A stretch of DNA of 64,000 bases, from NCBI RefSeq assembly GCF_001278075.1, contig NZ_CP011340.1:3410001-3474000 (forward strand). The letters are read 5' to 3'. The position numbers were made by a program, and so were the translations under genes. The stretch comes from Streptomyces pristinaespiralis. Its GTDB lineage: Bacteria; Actinomycetota; Actinomycetes; Streptomycetales; Streptomycetaceae. Under the pieces are notes generated by a model. The model was not told the origin of the DNA and did not search any database. It saw only the letters and a list, made by a program, of their open reading frames with translations. Shown piece by piece: positions 62,869 to 64,000 of this stretch (positions are counted from its first letter, which is position 1; the number at the start of each line of letters is the position of its first letter).

Positions 62869-63075
62869 ATGATCAGGGTCGTACGAGGAAACCCGACTCC
62901 CGAGGAGCTGGCCGCCGCACTCGCGGTGGTCCAGGCCCGCGCCGCGGCGAGCGCCGGAGCCGCGGCCGGGGAACCCCGGACGCCGGAGGGCTGGTCGGAT
63001 CCGGCGCGCATCGCCCGCAGCAGCCGGCCGCTGCCCGGCCCGCGGGCGTGGGCCCGCAGCTACTGGCCCGTGTGA
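62869..63075 (+). CDS. pccE: acyl-CoA carboxylase epsilon subunit
   Basis: 68-residue subunit peculiar to actinobacteria that strengthens the beta-alpha carboxylase complex. It has MIRVVRGNPTPEELAAALAVV, an Ala-rich middle, and the end AWARSYWPV, whose W-x-x-S-x-x-P pattern is the conserved tail of the family. It is co-transcribed with pccB. GAGGAAGGGA lies just upstream of the start. A strong terminator follows. Confidence 0.92.
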   Translation: MIRVVRGNPTPEELAAALAVVQARAAASAGAAAGEPRTPEGWSDPARIARSSRPLPGPRAWARSYWPV

Positions 63076-63089
63076 CAGCGCTGTGAGCG

Positions 63090-63124
63090 GAGGAGGCCGG
63101 GCCCTGTGCGGGCCCGGCCTCCTC
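63090..63124. terminator. bidirectional terminator after pccE
   Basis: Perfect 15-bp stem GAGGAGGCCGGGCCC with a 5-base loop TGTGC, between pccE (ends 63075) and the leftward SGNH hydrolase gene (ends 63130). Confidence 0.88.
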
Positions 63125-63129
63125 GCTGT

Positions 63130-64000
63130 TCACAGCACGTCGGCCAGCAGCTCGGCCATGACCTGATAGCCCTTGTCGCCGGGGTGGAGGTGGTCGCCGA
63201 AGTCGTAGGCGGGGTGCAGACGCGCCGGGTCCGCGGGGTCGGCGAGGGCCCGGTCGAAGTCGACGACGGCGTCGTACTCGCCACCCGTGCGGATCCAGTG
63301 GTTGACCTCGGGGACGACGCGCGCCGAGTGCGTGCCCCAGTGGTCGGACCCGGCCAGCGGCAGCAGCGTCGCGCCGACGATCCGCACGCCCGCGGCGCGT
63401 GCCTGCCGGATCAGCTCCCGGTGGCCCGCGACGACCTCCGCGGAGCCGACGACCGGAGCGGGCTTGTAGGTCGGCTCGTCGGGGGCCTCGCTGAAGCCGA
63501 TGTCGTTGAGTCCTTCGAGGACGACGACGGTGGAGACGCCGGGCTGCGAGAGGGCGTCGCGGCGGAACCGCGCGGTTCCCCTCTCCCCGTACCAGGCCGA
63601 GTCGTTGAGCAGGAGGTTGCCGCCGATGCCGGCGTTGAGGACGGGCCGGCCGGTGAGTTCGGCGAGCGCGTCGGACCAGCGGCGGTCCGCTCCGGGCGTC
63701 GACCCGAAGCCGTCCGTGACGGAGTCCCCGAACAGGACGATCCCGTCCGTGCGTCCGGCGGCGACCTCCACACCGGCCAGGTGGTACCAGGACGCGGTGA
63801 CGTCGGTGAACGCCGCTCCGGACAGGTCGGCACGGCGGTCACCGCCGGCCCGGTAGGAGTCCGTCCACGCCTGCGAGTGGAACGTCACGGGGCCGGTCGT
63901 GCCGGCGAAGTACAGCGTGACCGTCACGGAGCCGAGCCGCTCGACGGCCAGGTCCGCCGGGTCGCTGCGCAGTTCGGCCCGCGCGGGAACCACGGCGGAC
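63130..64000 (-). CDS. SGNH/GDSL-family hydrolase (5' end outside window)
   Basis: C-terminal 290 residues of a secreted-type esterase/lipase-like hydrolase. The SGNH blocks are present: block I VLFGDSVTDGFG (nucleophile Ser), block II NAGIGGN, block III VVLEGLNDIGF, and block V DFGDHLHPGDKGYQ (catalytic Asp and His). A jelly-roll-like N-terminal part (VTVTLYFAGTTGPVTF) precedes it, as in rhamnogalacturonan-acetylesterase-like proteins. The beginning of the gene lies beyond position 64000, so signal peptide and full length are unknown. Confidence 0.88.
   Translation of the reverse strand, partial: SAVVPARAELRSDPADLAVERLGSVTVTLYFAGTTGPVTFHSQAWTDSYRAGGDRRADLSGAAFTDVTASWYHLAGVEVAAGRTDGIVLFGDSVTDGFGSTPGADRRWSDALAELTGRPVLNAGIGGNLLLNDSAWYGERGTARFRRDALSQPGVSTVVVLEGLNDIGFSEAPDEPTYKPAPVVGSAEVVAGHRELIRQARAAGVRIVGATLLPLAGSDHWGTHSARVVPEVNHWIRTGGEYDAVVDFDRALADPADPARLHPAYDFGDHLHPGDKGYQVMAELLADVL

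Overview
The window comes from a high-GC actinomycete, almost certainly a Streptomyces. Rodlin and chaplin genes, a mycothiol amidase, a GTP-dependent PEP carboxykinase, a monofunctional biotin ligase beside an acyl-CoA carboxylase beta/epsilon pair, many GTG/TTG starts and ATGA/GTGA gene junctions all point that way. From about 9 kb rightwards the gene content resembles, from memory, the S. coelicolor chromosome around pckG, mca, greA, ilvA, metB, msrA, hutH, cya, birA and pccB. This is therefore mostly core chromosome with some accessory inserts.

Layout. 1-4.7 kb: a leftward exopolysaccharide set (O-antigen ligase-like protein, polyprenyl-phosphate sugar transferase, GT4 glycosyltransferase, and a secreted protein of unknown function). 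5.0-7.9 kb: an aerial-hypha surface cluster with a 98-residue secreted protein, two rodlins flanking a vitamin K epoxide reductase (VKOR) gene, and a short chaplin. Several of these genes carry sequences resembling the promoter of the developmental sigma factor BldN. 7.9-19.6 kb: HemK-like methyltransferase, aminotransferase, a secreted WD-like/Ig-like protein, pckG, a hemolysin III family protein, an MFS exporter with its TetR regulator, and a LamG-like/NlpC-P60 cell-wall hydrolase. 19.9-26.5 kb: a tight four-gene leftward operon that joins a copper radical oxidase to three glycosyltransferases. 26.7-35.9 kb: a YyaL-type thioredoxin protein, a DHFR-like reductase, an AraC-like regulator, a large NB-ARC/TPR ATPase, a DoxX/LysR divergent pair and a cupin.

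36-48 kb: housekeeping and stress genes (mca, DUF4307, greA, a DrrAB-type ABC exporter, ilvA, a MarR regulator, an ECF-like sigma protein with a small membrane partner, metB, msrA). 48-50 kb: an ABC-F ribosome-protection ATPase behind a ten-residue leader peptide and strong RNA hairpins, followed by a ClgR-like regulator. 50.7-64 kb: DUF1330, tandem GNAT, an L,D-transpeptidase lipoprotein, a tiny LAXTG sortase substrate, hutH, a GGDEF protein, an enoyl-CoA hydratase, an adenylate cyclase, birA, pccB, pccE and an SGNH hydrolase cut by the window edge.

How the parts work together. Surface biology dominates the left third. The rodlins and chaplin form the hydrophobic sheath of aerial hyphae, and the embedded VKOR could supply their disulfides. 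The oxidase operon has the logic of an exported glycan system: a GT2-GtrA protein to make and flip a lipid-linked sugar, a GT39 enzyme to use it outside, a processive GT2 to polymerise, and a secreted copper oxidase to modify the product. I saw no rRNA, tRNA, CRISPR array, transposase or phage gene. Coordinates of starts are my own choices from ribosome-binding sites and family lengths; all functional names rest on motif recognition, not database searches.
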